Positions 52,642-64,000 of a stretch of 64,000 nucleotides of DNA are shown here, one piece after another; position 1 is the first letter of the stretch; each line of letters starts with the position of its first letter. The stretch spans positions 15,838,501 through 15,902,500 of the forward strand of contig NC_134963.1 in the NCBI RefSeq assembly GCF_965638725.1, read 5' to 3'. The translations under genes and the position numbers were made by a program. The DNA is from Aptenodytes patagonicus. Lineage: Eukaryota; Chordata; Aves; Sphenisciformes; Spheniscidae. The notes under the pieces are model-generated. The model made no database searches and had not been told where the DNA came from. It saw only the letters and a program-made list of their open reading frames with translations.

Positions 52642-55517
52642 ATGGAGGAGCGGGGCGGCGCGCGGCCTCGCCTCACCTTCTTCCCGCCGCCACAGAGCCG
52701 GCAGCTCGGCGGGCCCCGGTGCAGGGTTGGGGGGCCCTCACACCAGGCTGGGGCTGTGGGACCCTCACAATGGCTGGGGCTGGGGGACCCCTCACACCAG
52801 GCTGGGGCTGTGGGACCCTCACAATGGCTGGGGCTGGGGGACCCCTCACACCAGGCTGGGGCTGTGGGACCCTCACCATGGCTGGGGCTGGGGGACCCCT
52901 CACACCATCTGGGGCTGGGGAACTCCTCACACTGTCCTGGGGCTGTGGGACCTCTTACACGGGCTGGGGCTGTGGGAACAGGTCAGTGGGGTATGGCTCG
53001 GCACCCCCCTGCACCCTGCTCTGTGTGACATGAAGCCCCCTCTCATCCGGCGCAGGTCTGCAGACTTGGACCTCGACCTGGACAGCCATTTGCCCGACAG
53101 CCCCCTGCCCAGCTCCGCCAGCCGCGCCAGCCGCCATGACCTGCTGCTCCTGGAGAAGAAGGTGACGGCCTCCACTCCCCCTCACCCCTCCAGGACCCGC
53201 TGGTGCTGCCCCCCGGGATGGGGTTCATGGCCCCCTCTGGCACAAGGGGAGCGTTCATTCTGCGTTTGGCTGCCAGTGGACGTGTCTTGGAAAAGCGGAG
53301 GGAGATCCCCCTCCTCTGAAGAGGTTGGCAGTGAGAACCACAGGTGACACAAGGCTGGAGGAACGTCTTGTGCAAACACTCGCGTCTCAGTTCCTTAGAG
53401 TCCTTAATCCATCGCTTAAGCTCTCAGCCCTTAGGTCTTCAGCCTGATGGGTCAGGATGCGGGTGCCAAGGCTCTCTCCAGGAGAGTGGGAAGCAAATGG
53501 TTGGGGGGGAGGGCAGCTATTGGTTCTTGGGCCACCTTCGATGTGTATGGTTGCACCTCCATCCTGACCTGAGGACACAGTTGCCATATTGTATCTGCAA
53601 GTCAATTGTGTTTTAGAACGATAAGCTACAGGCATCGTCGGCCACAGACTTAACCTGGACTTAGATGTCATTCCTATGATGTCTAAGGAGACCAAGGGTA
53701 AATTATTAGAAATGGGTGAAGCACTGACGTGTGACCTCCCAGCAGTGGGGACTAGGCAAAGGTTTTGCAACATTTAGCAGCCCAATCCCCCCTTTAGTGC
53801 TTCTCACTTTGAGTCCAGCAGTAACGGGTACATTAGCAATAGCAGGTGAGATAGTCTCTCCTGCGGGAATGTGCGGGATGCCGGGTTGAGTCTATAAGCT
53901 CAGAATTGGGATTTAGGGTGGCATTAGACATACCTGGACCTTCATGCACGGGGTAGTTCCCTTCAGCTCGCCTCTCTGCTCCTGGGCAGCCAGGCTTTTT
54001 GTCCTTAGTACCCAGCCAGCGCTACCTGAATCCTCTTACCTCACCTTACGGCATATATCCCAAGGAACTTTGTCATCTCACTTTGGTCAGAAACCCCAGG
54101 CATCATGATTTCAGCAATTTTTCAGTTTAAATCAAAGTTTTATAATGTGGGGCTGCAAAGTCCGCTCTCTTGACTGTTTCTGGCAGAACTGTAGGGTCCT
54201 GCCCAGGGTCTGGCTCTGCATGTGAGTGAAACTGCTTAGACAATAAACTGTGCAGCCCCGTAGCAGTCATTAGTGAGAACAGGGAAAAAAGCTTACCCGG
54301 CTTCACCTCTCAGGTGAGGTTTGCTCAAATAAGAAAGTCTAATACAGAAATTAATGTCTGATGGTTTTGATTCCCAGTGTCTCTTGCTAAAATCTGTACT
54401 TGAGACATGAACTAGCGATGCTAACAGGTCCTGACTGAAGGTTTCTTTCTGCTGTCATGGGGATGACAGCCTCGCGAGGCAGAGCTGTGGCATCTTTTCC
54501 TCGGTTTGGCGTTCCCTAATCCCTTCACTCAGTGGACTGACGGTAACCTCTAGGTAGCTGTGTGCTGAGGAGAGCCTCCTGGCCTGCAAACATTTATGAT
54601 GTGCGAGTTTCAAGACCTCGGGGCAGTGCAGCCGCTGTGAGTGAATTAGCTCTAGGCTACAACCAAGCCCCAAGCTGTGTCGTGACGCCTGGTTTGGTCC
54701 TGCAGCGCAGGTGTGCCCTGGGTTTGTGCCACGCACAAGGACAGGTTTCTGTTTACAGTCAAGAGACCCAGGGGGATGCAAACCCCTTACGGCTGGAGAC
54801 TGCATGCCTGCAAGCACGGAAGCCCGTGCCAGACCTGTGGTGCGTGGGCGACACGAAGATCATTAGCTTGCCCAGTAAATTCCTGTCGAGAGCCCACTCA
54901 AACCAGATGACCACATTGTCATCGGCTGGTTTTATAATGTGGGCTTTTTGTTACCGGTGTGATGGATTGGGTCTGAGATGCAAGAATGCAAGAGAGCGTG
55001 ACTACTGTCCTCCAGACCTGCTTCTTACAGTAGTGTAAAATGAATTATAGTCAAGAAGGCAGGTTGATTTGTAATCTTTTTCAGACCAATGTCTAGAGTG
55101 ATACTTAGGAATTTTGGAGCTTCTTTGCTTGGAGGTCACCTTGACCATAGTGAGGGATGTGTCAGGGTGTCTCTCTTCCCGAAGGCAAGGATCACTTTGG
55201 AATTCTTTATTTTGTGGTTAGGATAGTGGCTATAAGGTCTTACGTTTGCTTTCGTAAAGGTAAAACACTTTGAAGAGGCCAAAAAGAAGACTGAACGTTT
55301 CCACAAACATTTAAAGCAGCAGTTTTTGAAAGAACAGGAGAGAAAGATGGCGCGGTGGAAGAAGGCATCCGAAAGGTTTGAAAAATCACTGGAAGTGTTC
55401 AGTCGCAGAAGTGGGAAGTCGTCCGTCCCTTCTGCCAACGGTTTGTCTGCGAGTGAAGTGACGCCCTTCGAACACGCAGCTGCTACTGATGGAGAAGGGA
55501 CCAAGAGACACGTCTAG
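52642..55517 (+). CDS. Unrecognised small gene with charged helical C-terminus
   Basis: I do not recognise this protein. Proposed exons 52642-52718, 53056-53161 and 55260-55517 join in phase to 146 residues. The first exon lies in a small CpG-rich patch and starts MEERGGARPRLTFFPPPQS; its donor (GGTGCAGG) is weak. Exon 2 has a good CGCAG acceptor and an AAGAAG/GTGACG donor and encodes an acidic Asp/Leu repeat (DLDLDLDSHLPDSP) then RHDLLLLEKK. Exon 3 continues KVKHFEEAKKKTERFHKHL and KEQERKMARWKKASERFEKS, a strongly charged, probably coiled helix, then a Ser-rich tail to a TAG. A canonical AATAAA follows 107 bases later. An alternative start at 53032 is in frame with exon 2. Exons 2 and 3 are convincing; exon 1 is tentative. 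It lies where OSBP2 begins in human, but the sequence is not OSBP2. Confidence 0.55.
52730..52975. repeat. 54 bp minisatellite
   Basis: About four copies of a 54 bp unit containing GGCTGGGGCTGTGGGACCC and GGCTGGGGGACCCCTCACACC. The first three are nearly identical and later ones are shortened. It lies in the first intron of the unrecognised gene. Confidence 0.9.
53162..55259. other. Intron 2 of the unrecognised gene; no other feature
   Basis: About 2.1 kb of near-balanced unique sequence. I recognise no further exon, RNA or named repeat in it. Confidence 0.4.
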
Positions 55518-55623
55518 AGAGCTCCTCCTGCAGGCTGTCCCAGGGCTCCGGCCCATGTCTTGCCAACCTACTCGAATTTTGAGTTTGTCCTTTTAGGAAG
55601 CTAACGCTAGGTCCTGTTACAGC

Positions 55624-55629
55624 AATAAA
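55624..55629 (+). terminator. Poly(A) signal of the unrecognised gene (AATAAA)
   Basis: Canonical AATAAA 107 bases after the stop at 55515-55517, followed by T-rich sequence. It supports the last exon being a genuine terminal exon. Confidence 0.7.
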
Positions 55630-57187
55630 CCAGCACGATCCGTCACTCTCTCTTGTACTGCTGCCCATTTACCTTCTAAATCGATGGGGCTGCTGTGGTT
55701 AGAGGCCCATGGGCTGGGGACAATTCAGGGAGCAGTGTGGCAGCCGCAGGAGTAAAACACCTCTTCAAAGGACTGGTTTCCTTTGAGGGAATAGAAAAAT
55801 GATGTGAAAGGGATAGAGTTTTTTCTTGGCTTGTGCCTTTAGAGAGGATCCAAACAACATGTTTCACGGCTAGTTGGATTTCCAGAAATGTTATCAGAGG
55901 TTCAGGGAGGGTAAATGAATCCGTCGTTGGGGGAAAAAGAAGGGCTGGTGACTTAAGAAGCTTAGGAGAAAAAAAACAAGGAATGAAGTATTGAAGGAGA
56001 GTGCCTCGAGGCACTGAAGAAGTGGATAAGTGTCAGCAGCAGATGGAGAAGGTGGTTGTAGGCAAGTAGAACTGATCAACTTTCTTCTTCCCTTTTCCCA
56101 AACCAGAGACATTCAGAGTAACCGTTGAGTCCCCCCGAGTAGGATGGGATACAGCTTATCGCGGGAGTGCAGAGCTGGAGAGATTGACTTCATCCACTCT
56201 GGCCTCTGCGGTGCTGTAGCATTAAGTATATTTTGACTATCCCTGAAAAATGTTCATCTAACTTGCTTTTAAAAAACTCGCAGTAAAGGAGATGCTACAG
56301 TTTCTCGAGGTGGCCTGGTTTTTCAGCCAGCATTGTAATGCTGGGATTTTCATAACATAAACCTTTTTTGCTTGAAATGAAGCTAATAATTTTTTATGTT
56401 TCCCAGTGGCCTTGAGGGAATAATTGGATGTTGGAAGATTGCTGTCATGTCCTCACCCAGTTTTTTTTCACTGGATTAAAAAATGCTCAGTACCTTCAAG
56501 CTGTCCCCCTCAGTTGGGATTTCTAAAGAGAATTTTCAGGACTAATGCGAAAGGTGTACCTCAGACATCAGGACGGCATGCCTGGCAAGTTACACTCCAG
56601 TGCTCAAAAATCTGGAGGCATCAGGCCTTGACGATGAAACACTGCTTCTCGGTTTACTGTAAGACTATTTCTTTAAAGAAACAACAAACTTTTCCCTAAC
56701 CTCTGGCTCTTGAAAACAGTAAATAATTCAGTTTCTTCTTCCCTAGAGCTTTTCCAATAATTCAGCCAGACCTGGCTTACCAGTTACACCTGGTAACATT
56801 ACACATGATGATGACTAAAAATCTTAGACTGGAAGGTGCCTGGCAAGCCTGACTTTAGGGGCAGTGCTTTCCATCTCTGGGACATCTCGGCAATAATAGG
56901 CCGGCCACCTGCTATGGCCTTGCCTTACGAGGGATTGCAGCTAGCTAAAGGCATCCTCTCAAACTGTCTCCAGAGGATGCTTCATAGGCATGCTTCAGGT
57001 GCTGAAAGGGTCTAGAAACACTGAACAGAAAATCAGTGTTTGGCACCTGAATTGGCTTCAAACCACAGATCTATAAAGTCTTGTTTTTCCTGAGTATTTA
57101 AGGCATCTTCTTGTTGTCTTTTCTTCTTACACCTATGATAAATCTGCCCTGCATACTGTCCTCTCCATGGACAGATCCTTCCTTCTT
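55630..57187. other. Intergenic, no gene supported
   Basis: AT-balanced unique sequence with scattered short frames. None has a family motif or plausible splice partners. Confidence 0.5.
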
Positions 57188-58187
57188 TGTGGTGAATGGA
57201 GTTACATCCAGTTGGCGGCCGGTCACAAGTGGAGTTCCCCGGGGCTCAGTATTGGGGCCAGTTCTGTTTAATATCTTTATCAATGATCTGGATGAGGGGA
57301 TCGAGTGCACCCTCAGTTAAGTTTGCAGACGACGCCAAGTTGGGCGGGAGTGTTGATCCGCTCGAGGGTAGGAAGGCTCTGCAGAGGGACCTGGACAGGC
57401 TGCATCGATGGGCCCAGGCCAAGTGTATGAGATTCAACAAGGCCAAGTGCCGGGTCCTGCACTTCGGCCACAACAACCCCATGCAGCGCTACAGGCTTGG
57501 GGAAGAGTGGCTGGAAAGCTGCCTGTCGGAAAAGGACCTGGGGGTGCTGGTCGACAGCCGGCTGAACATGAGCCGGCAGTGTGCCCAGGCGGCCAAGAAG
57601 GCCAACGGCATCCTGGCCTGTATCAGAAATAGTGTGGCCAGCAGGAGTAGGGAAGTGATCGTGCCCCTGTACTCGGCCCTGGTGAGGCCGCACCTCGAAT
57701 ACTGTGTTCAGTTTTGGGCCCCTCACTATAAGAAGGACGTCGAGGTGCTGGAGCGTGTCCAGAGAAGGGCAACGAGGCTGGTGAAGGGTCTGGAGAACAA
57801 GTCTGATGAGGAGCGGCTGAGGGAACTGGGGTTGTTTAGCCTGGAGAAAAGGAGGCTGAGGGGAGACCTCATCACTCTCTACAACCACCTGAAAGGAGGT
57901 CATAACGAGGTGGGTGTCGGTCTCTTCTCCCAAGTAACAAGCAATAGGACAAGGGGAAACAGCCTCAAGTTGCACCAGGGGAGGTTTAGATTGGGTATTA
58001 GGAAAAATTTCTTCACCGAAAGGGTTGTCAAGCATTGGAACAGGCTGCCCAGGGAAGTGGTGGAGTCACCATCACTGGAGGAATTTAGAAGACTTGTAGA
58101 TGTAGGGACATGGTTTAGTGGTGGACTTGGCAGTGCTAGGTTAATGGTTGGACTCGATTATCTTAAAGGTCTTTTCCAACCTAAATG
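57188..58187 (+). mobile_element. CR1 LINE with reverse-transcriptase C-terminus, plus strand
   Basis: A 5'-truncated CR1 of about 1 kb. It begins inside ORF2 at GTGGTGAATGGAGTTACATC. Visible protein: [20 protein letters not shown] and [11 protein letters not shown] (RT domain), then after a single frame change near 57318 FADDAKLGG (the catalytic YADD-equivalent box). Next comes the long CR1 C-terminal region with [60 protein letters not shown] and [18 protein letters not shown]. From 57322 to 58188 the frame is open. The good preservation suggests a relatively recent insertion, but the 5' truncation makes it immobile. Confidence 0.95.
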
Positions 58188-58220
58188 ATTCTATGATTCT
58201 ATGATTCTATTCTATGATTC
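58188..58220 (+). repeat. CR1 3' tail, ATTCTATG-type microsatellite
   Basis: Four to five copies of ATTCTATG directly follow the CR1 coding end. This is the diagnostic 3' terminal repeat of CR1 elements and fixes the orientation as plus. Confidence 0.95.
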
Positions 58221-61200
58221 TTGACCTCACTCATGGACAGCCTGCCTCCACCATGCTGCCACCCGGATCCTGCACCAGCCCTTAGTGATGACATCCAGCT
58301 GGAAAAAGAAATTACCAGAAGAATTAACTGCCTAGCAGCCCTGCATCTGCAGCTTTTGCCTGCTATGTTTGTCCAGGAGAATGTGGATCTTTTGTTCACC
58401 ATGACAGCTGCTGAACAGGACAGACATGAAACATCTTCGGTCATGCTGGCACCAGTGACAGACTGGTGTCTACCTACATCAGTTGGCTTGAGTAGCACTG
58501 AAACGCAAGAAGAGGTGCATTGAGGTGAAAAGCAAGGAAATGCCAACAAGCAAATAATGCCATAAATTTTTAGAGAGGAGCCTGGAGGTTGTCTCCCAGG
58601 GGTGACCTGTGCTGGCCACCCCCAGGGTTTTCCTTGTGGGAAGATGCTGTCAGAAAAGGATTGGTTTAATACCGAGTGAGAACTTCTGGATTTGGTCCAG
58701 ACATTCACGTGTTACTACGCAACACTTCAGCTATTGTTTGAATACTGCCTGGAGCTCTTGGCTGTGAAATGTGCCATCCAGCCAAAAGCACACCCAGGCT
58801 CCTGCAGCCCATCTATTCCAGCTCTCAGCAGTCTGGGCTGCAGCAGACCTGCCCCCCATGGCCTTTGGACTCTCCTGTACGTGTCTGGCCTCTGCAGCGC
58901 CCCGGGGCAGCGAGTCTCAGCATTTAATAATACAATGTGAAGAAACAGTCCCTTTAGTTTGTTTTAAACATACTATCAGGGCAAATTCACTGTTCACCCC
59001 CAGTTTTTGTGTTACGAGAAGCAGTGAATGATTGCTCATTCATTGCCTCCCCATTTTGTGATTTCAGAGTCCTCAGTTTTGTCCCTGCTCCATCAACCTC
59101 CTCTCCGATGTCGGGCGGTTTCAGCTTGGCTGTGCTGTGCAGCCAGCCCAGAAGCAGTTCATCCCCATTGCTACAGTAACAGCTGCATCCATCCATCTCC
59201 CAAACAGCATCCATCCTGTGCGTGGGGGTCCTCAGGTGGTGCCTGGCACCTTGTGAGGAGAGGGGGATGTCCCTCCCCTCTTGCCATGGAAGCAGAGGAG
59301 CTGCGGGGCTCTGTCTAACAGTGCTCCTCTGTGCGGAGGTTACAGGGCCAGGGCTCAGCCCCTCTGAGCAACCTCCCTGTCCTCCCTATGCTGGGAGAGG
59401 CCAGTCACCAGTTGTCGTTTCTCCAGTCCACCGGCTCAGTGCTGTCCTTGATCCCACCATCCCCATGGCAGGAGTCAGCCCTTGCACGCAGCAGCCATCC
59501 CCAGCGTGAAGAGCATCAGGCATGGGGCGATGCCTGGCCCCCTTTGCCCTCACCTTGCCTACCTCCTCAGCCCCGTGGCCTTGAAACCAATGGAGCTGTT
59601 GGAGCCGTACCGTTTGCCACGGCGGGCTGTGGGCATTAGCTGGTTCCTGGACCTGGCTCTGCAGGAGCTGGGTGCCCATGCTGGGTGGGCCTGGCCAGCC
59701 AGCACACCTGTGTTCCCCCTTGGCAGAGCGAGGAAGCAGCTGACATTTGCCTGGGAGACCGGAGGCTGTGACTTGCTGCAGGCTCTGCAGGCAGATGCTG
59801 ATCAAAATCACTCTCTGATCTCAGTGCCCCCAACACCCCCAGGGAGATTTTCCTCCCAAAGAGCTGGTCTTATCGCTGCCCACAGCTGACTGCAGAGGGT
59901 GCTGCTGGCTGAACCAGTGTCCCTCTTCAGCCACGCTTCTCCTGCCATCCCACTTCCAGCCTGGTGCTCTCAGGCTTCTTGCTTTGCACAGCCAGGTCAG
60001 CACCTCCAGACCTCCCCTGTCTTCCCCCCTTTAAAAGTCAGTTTGCTGAGAGCTTACAATAATCCCACTACACACGTCTCCTCAGCAGACTCCTTACTGT
60101 AGGGACTCACTGGTTTCTCTGATTAGGTAGAGCGGGGGTGGAGGCAACGGTGGTTTGATCAGGAAAGACTCCCCAGCTCCAGCGCTCCACCGTGGGGAGT
60201 CCCGAGGTGTACCTCTTGGCGTCTTGAATGGGAGAGGACCGTTCACCTTGGCACAGACTGGTGAGGTCTGTGTTTTCAGCCAGAGCTGGAAGGAATGTGG
60301 AGCTGTGTTAGCACAACGCTCATCACGCAGAACAGGCAATGCTTAGAGCAGAGGGGGATAGTACTGGCTGCCCGCACCTTCCCCAGGGGAGCAGCTGAAG
60401 CCAGAGCCGTAGGGCAGGTGCCATCCAGGATTGGATGAATTATCAAAGCAGCCCAGCGCACCAGCACTGACATATAACCCATGTTTCCCCTCCCTGCAGC
60501 TCTGATCTTGGCATGTAGAAGGAAGCAGACAGGATCTGGGCAGAGATCTGGGCCCCTTCCTCACCTAAGAGGCTCCAAGGAGAGAAGGAACTGATACATC
60601 CCGGGTTTGGCACACTGTACAGAGTGCTCACAGATGCCCTCGGGCAGCGTTAAAAGAGGCGGGTGACTCTTGCCTGTAGCCCTATGCAGGCAAGACCTAG
60701 TACAGTGATGGGCAGGTGGGAGCAGTTTGGTTCAGCCTCATCACAGGGCAGTACTGCCTGCGTTTGGCTTAGCAGGCAGCTCCCTTGCCTGCCCACGTGC
60801 TCAAGCTTGGACCACAAATATAATATTAACAGTGTATGTTCACTGAGCGATAAATCACAGGAGCTTGCACTGACCTGGAACAAGCTTTGTAAACCCCCGA
60901 GATGAACGTGCAGTTGAAAAGAAATAGCAGCTCCTGCGTGCCTCTCCTGAGACCAGCACTGCAGCTTCACTGGGCTTGTTTTATGTGCATGCTGCATCAT
61001 TATTATCCTCCACAGCTGCAAGAGGCTGGTAGGAAACATAGCTCGAGAAGCAAAATGTTAGCTGCTGCTGGCAGTCTGCATGGGTTCCCAGCAGCAGCAG
61101 ATACTGCTACTCCTTTGAGACGACTCCTGCACCAGAGTTGTCGTCCTGCCTGAAGCCACGGAGAAGGCAAAAGGTTCAAAGTTTCTTGTTCTGCATGTAG

Positions 61201-64000
61201 CAGCACATGGCCTGTTCCCCAGCATCTCCCCCAGGCAGGGAACAGAGCTGGGTGTCCTGTCTTCTCCTGGAGAGAGACAGGGAGGCAGAGTCAGTGGGAC
61301 CTTGCCCTGGAGCAGATGCTGGCCGTGCAGGAGCAGGCAGTGCTGGAGCTGTGCAGGCAGGTGAGCACCCCTCCTGAAGAAGACCACTGTGACAGGTAGG
61401 GCGGAAAGGCTGGAAAGCACCGGGATCCCTTGTGCAACCAGCCCTCTCGTGTACAGTGAGAAGGTGCAGGGTAGTCAGCAAACCCCGGGATACGCATCCG
61501 TGGTCTTTGCCGACTGCGGGCTGGCGGGATCAGCTCCTCCCAGCCTGGCTCTGGAGAGCAGTGGGCAAAGCATGGAGCCACAGGGCCAGCGATACCTCCC
61601 TGCCTGCTCCTGCTGTCCCCATGACCCTCCAGCAATCCTCCCCCGTCCTATGGCTATGAAATCACCACTCCTCACGATTTCCTTTCTGTTTAAATTCCTC
61701 CTGGAGGCTGGACAGGTCTCCTCTCCATCTCAGCCAGTTTTGCTGTGCTGCTGTGCCTGGACAAGCAGCTCCACCACTTCATCCCAGCGGTGCCCCTCAG
61801 TGTGACAAGTCTCATGTCCTGTGCGCAACCAAGGACCACTCTAGGCCTGTCTGCCTGGGGGCCACTGCAGAAACAGGAACTATTATCCCCAAAGTGGTGC
61901 TTGGGAAGCTCTATCATGCTTTAGCTAACCTACATTCAACCCTAAATTAGCTGGCGAGGGAACCAGGGGAGGCAGGTCATAGATGATCCTGCATGTAGCA
62001 AGAGTGATGATGTATATGTTCCTTCTCTCTCTGCCGGGAAATAAGCACTGAAAAAAGGGCCCGACGTTATTTTTAATAATGTTCCCAGAGCCCTGCCTGA
62101 GCCTTTCTGAGAGGCTCTGGGGGCCAGGGGAAGGGCAGACTCCTTCCCACCTGCTCACAATACGGATGAGGAACACGTCATCCCACTGACGGCAAGTCAT
62201 GGGAACGAGCGAACACAAGCCGGAGCTGCAGCTGGGCCGTGGTCAGGGATCAGTAGGCCCTGCAGATTCCCCCGGGGCTTGGTGTGGTGTCAGAGCTCCA
62301 CGTTCCCAACAGAGCATGATGCAAGGCTTGACGCAGCACAGCAACCAGCACAACTGGCTCCCGTGCGGGTCTCCTGAGGACCCAGCTCCTCACGCAGAGC
62401 TCTGTGACAGGGTGGTGGTAGCCTGCGGGGTGCTCGCTTGCCTCCAGACACAGCCTGCTCTAGCTCACCTGCAGAGCTGAGGGCACTGCAGGGGTTCGTG
62501 GCTTCAGAGCTCCTGGTGTGCAGAGAACCAGGAGAAGATGCTTTCCATCGCATCAGCAAATCAGTTTCTGCCCACCCTGTAGCTGTACTTTGGCTGCAGC
62601 CAGAGCAAGGACGGTGGCAGGACGGGACTGTCCCTACAGTGACATCAGGTTGGGGTACTGTAGCCTGCAGCAAGGCATCGTTGTGTGCTTCTGCTCTTTT
62701 GCCATCATTCCACAATCAGTTTTAACTGGCATTGTCCATCCCTCTCCCTGCTGTCCCTTTGCTTGTCCCACACATGGGTGGGTGGCAGCAGGAACAGGGA
62801 AATTATTTGGGCAAACCCAAGTTTGGGTGGGTCATGGCCTTCCAAGCTGCTTGGCCGAGCCTGCCCGCGCCCACGCACTGAGCTTTGCTTCCCTTGGCCG
62901 CAGAGGAGAGGGATGCAGCATCTGGAGAGTTGTTCAGATGGTGGGTGAAAGCCCAGACAGGGCCAGGGAGGTCTCTGATGTTCAGCTGTTTAGTCACAAG
63001 GCCTTTGTGTCTGAACACAGCCGGACTCAAACAGTGGGGGACAGCGTGCCTGGGCTGTACCTGCACCCAGGGTCTCTCGGCTCTCCCTTCCGTGCTCGGA
63101 CATGCCCTGCACTGCTCCCATGCCCACATAGTTTGGATTCTTGGGCACCTCTGCCTCAGGGCAATGATGCAGTCTGCTGGGTTTGGATGCAGCAAATTGT
63201 TTCAGGATGGATCTGAGGTTTTTCTACCTCCTAGACGAGGTGGGATTGACGCAGGTTCGGTGACGTTTCATCCAGCTCCCAAATCGACCTGGTTTCCTTC
63301 CTGGCAGAAGAGCTGCTGCTGGCCCAGAGCGGTGTGTGAAGCTGCAGGACGAGTCAGGCTGCTCTGGGCACTTGTCATCACCCCCATCTCCGCCTGCAAG
63401 ATGGGGATGTCTCTAATTACCCAAATCCAGGAGGGAGCGGCAGTGGTCAACAGGTCTTCCCTACTTTAGAGGAGGTTTGGATGTGACCTGCCGCTCCACC
63501 CTTTCCATCCTCTCTCCCTGTACGTCCCAAGGACCCTTCTGTCCCTTCGGGCAGGGCATGTGCACAGGGGACTCTGGTGACAGTCACTAGGCAGTTGATC
63601 CCATCTCCAGGTCACGGCTGTAAGGAAGCCTGAGTCTGCATTTCTTGGAGAGTGGTGGCCCATTTCAAATGAAGCAATCAAGGCGCTCCTCAACTTTGGA
63701 AAGAAGAAGTAATTCTTTTCAAGATGGATTTAATTGCCAAAATGTCTGCAGGGCAAGTGGCAGCCTTTGACGGGGGTCAGGGTTCACCCCTGAAGTCCTT
63801 GTCAGGAAAAGCAGCAGCTCCCCACGTCTCAAGGGCTGCTTCTTCGTGCTGTGATGACTGCCATGAGGGAAACAGCCACCTGATGGCACATTGTCTTTGT
63901 AATCTTATGGCCCCGCTGTGCTTAAATCCCATGTCTCCTGATCACCCTGCAGCCAGGAAACCACGGATCTGCTGGATCTGGATCCAGCGTGATCACAAGA
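58221..64000. other. No gene supported to the end of the window
   Basis: Near-balanced composition. Open frames of 60-230 codons occur on both strands but none has a family motif, a signal peptide with downstream domain, or credible splice partners. By synteny this could be upstream of, or inside the long introns of, OSBP2, but no OSBP2 exon (PH or ORD domain) is seen. Confidence 0.45.

Noticed and set aside
53056-55517. The three-exon gene as OSBP2
   Set aside because: Synteny suggests OSBP2 nearby, but there is no PH or sterol-binding domain and exon 3 ends with a stop and poly(A) signal after a short helix.
58221-58523. A 100-codon plus-strand frame after the CR1 tail
   Set aside because: No signal, domain or poly(A) context. 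The opposite strand is similarly open.
1-64000. tRNA, rRNA, CRISPR or bacterial operon features
   Set aside because: None seen. Repeats here are eukaryotic minisatellites without CRISPR-like repeat/spacer regularity, and the genes are intron-split.

Overview
The window is vertebrate nuclear DNA, almost certainly from a bird and from a gene-dense, GC-rich microchromosome. It has compact intron-split genes with canonical splice sites, CpG-rich promoters, many C/G homopolymers and minisatellites, and CR1 LINEs ending in the avian ATTCTATG-type tail. The gene order matches a block of human 22q12.2 (SEC14L2, MTFP1, GAL3ST1, PES1, TCN2, SLC35E4, DUSP18), which corresponds to chicken chromosome 15. 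Species cannot be named from the sequence.

Layout. 0.9-5.9 kb: SEC14L2 (+), lipid-binding CRAL-TRIO/GOLD protein. 6.3-8.0 kb: MTFP1 (+), inner mitochondrial membrane fission protein. 8.5-11.9 kb: an 8-exon zona-pellucida-type gene (-) whose product has a signal peptide, a ZP-C module and a membrane anchor but no ZP-N module. It sits where mammals carry SEC14L3/L4/L6. 13.8-17.7 kb: GAL3ST1 (-), sulfatide-forming sulfotransferase. 17.7-27 kb: intergenic DNA with a CA-type repeat, a purine tract, a minisatellite and an old CR1. 27.1-34.3 kb: PES1 (-), 15 exons. 36.9-40.3 kb: TCN2 (+), 9 exons. 41.5-46.4 kb: SLC35E4 (+), 2 coding exons and a repeat-filled 3' UTR. 51.9-52.5 kb: a broken DUSP18-like phosphatase gene (-). 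52.6-55.6 kb: a small three-exon gene I do not recognise, predicted 146 residues with a charged helical C-terminal half. 57.2-58.2 kb: a 5'-truncated CR1 with much of its reverse-transcriptase C-terminus still open. The rest to 64 kb shows no gene I can support.

The genes are a conserved neighbourhood of unrelated housekeeping and tissue-specific functions, not a pathway. Reconstructed proteins match the remembered human lengths closely (PES1 585 aa, TCN2 426, GAL3ST1 424, SLC35E4 346, MTFP1 162), which supports the exon borders. Single-base frame disruptions occur only in SEC14L2 and MTFP1, in the most homopolymer-rich part of the window; assembly indels are the likeliest cause. The two items most worth follow-up are the ZP-C-only egg-coat-like gene and the unrecognised three-exon gene next to the dead DUSP18 copy.
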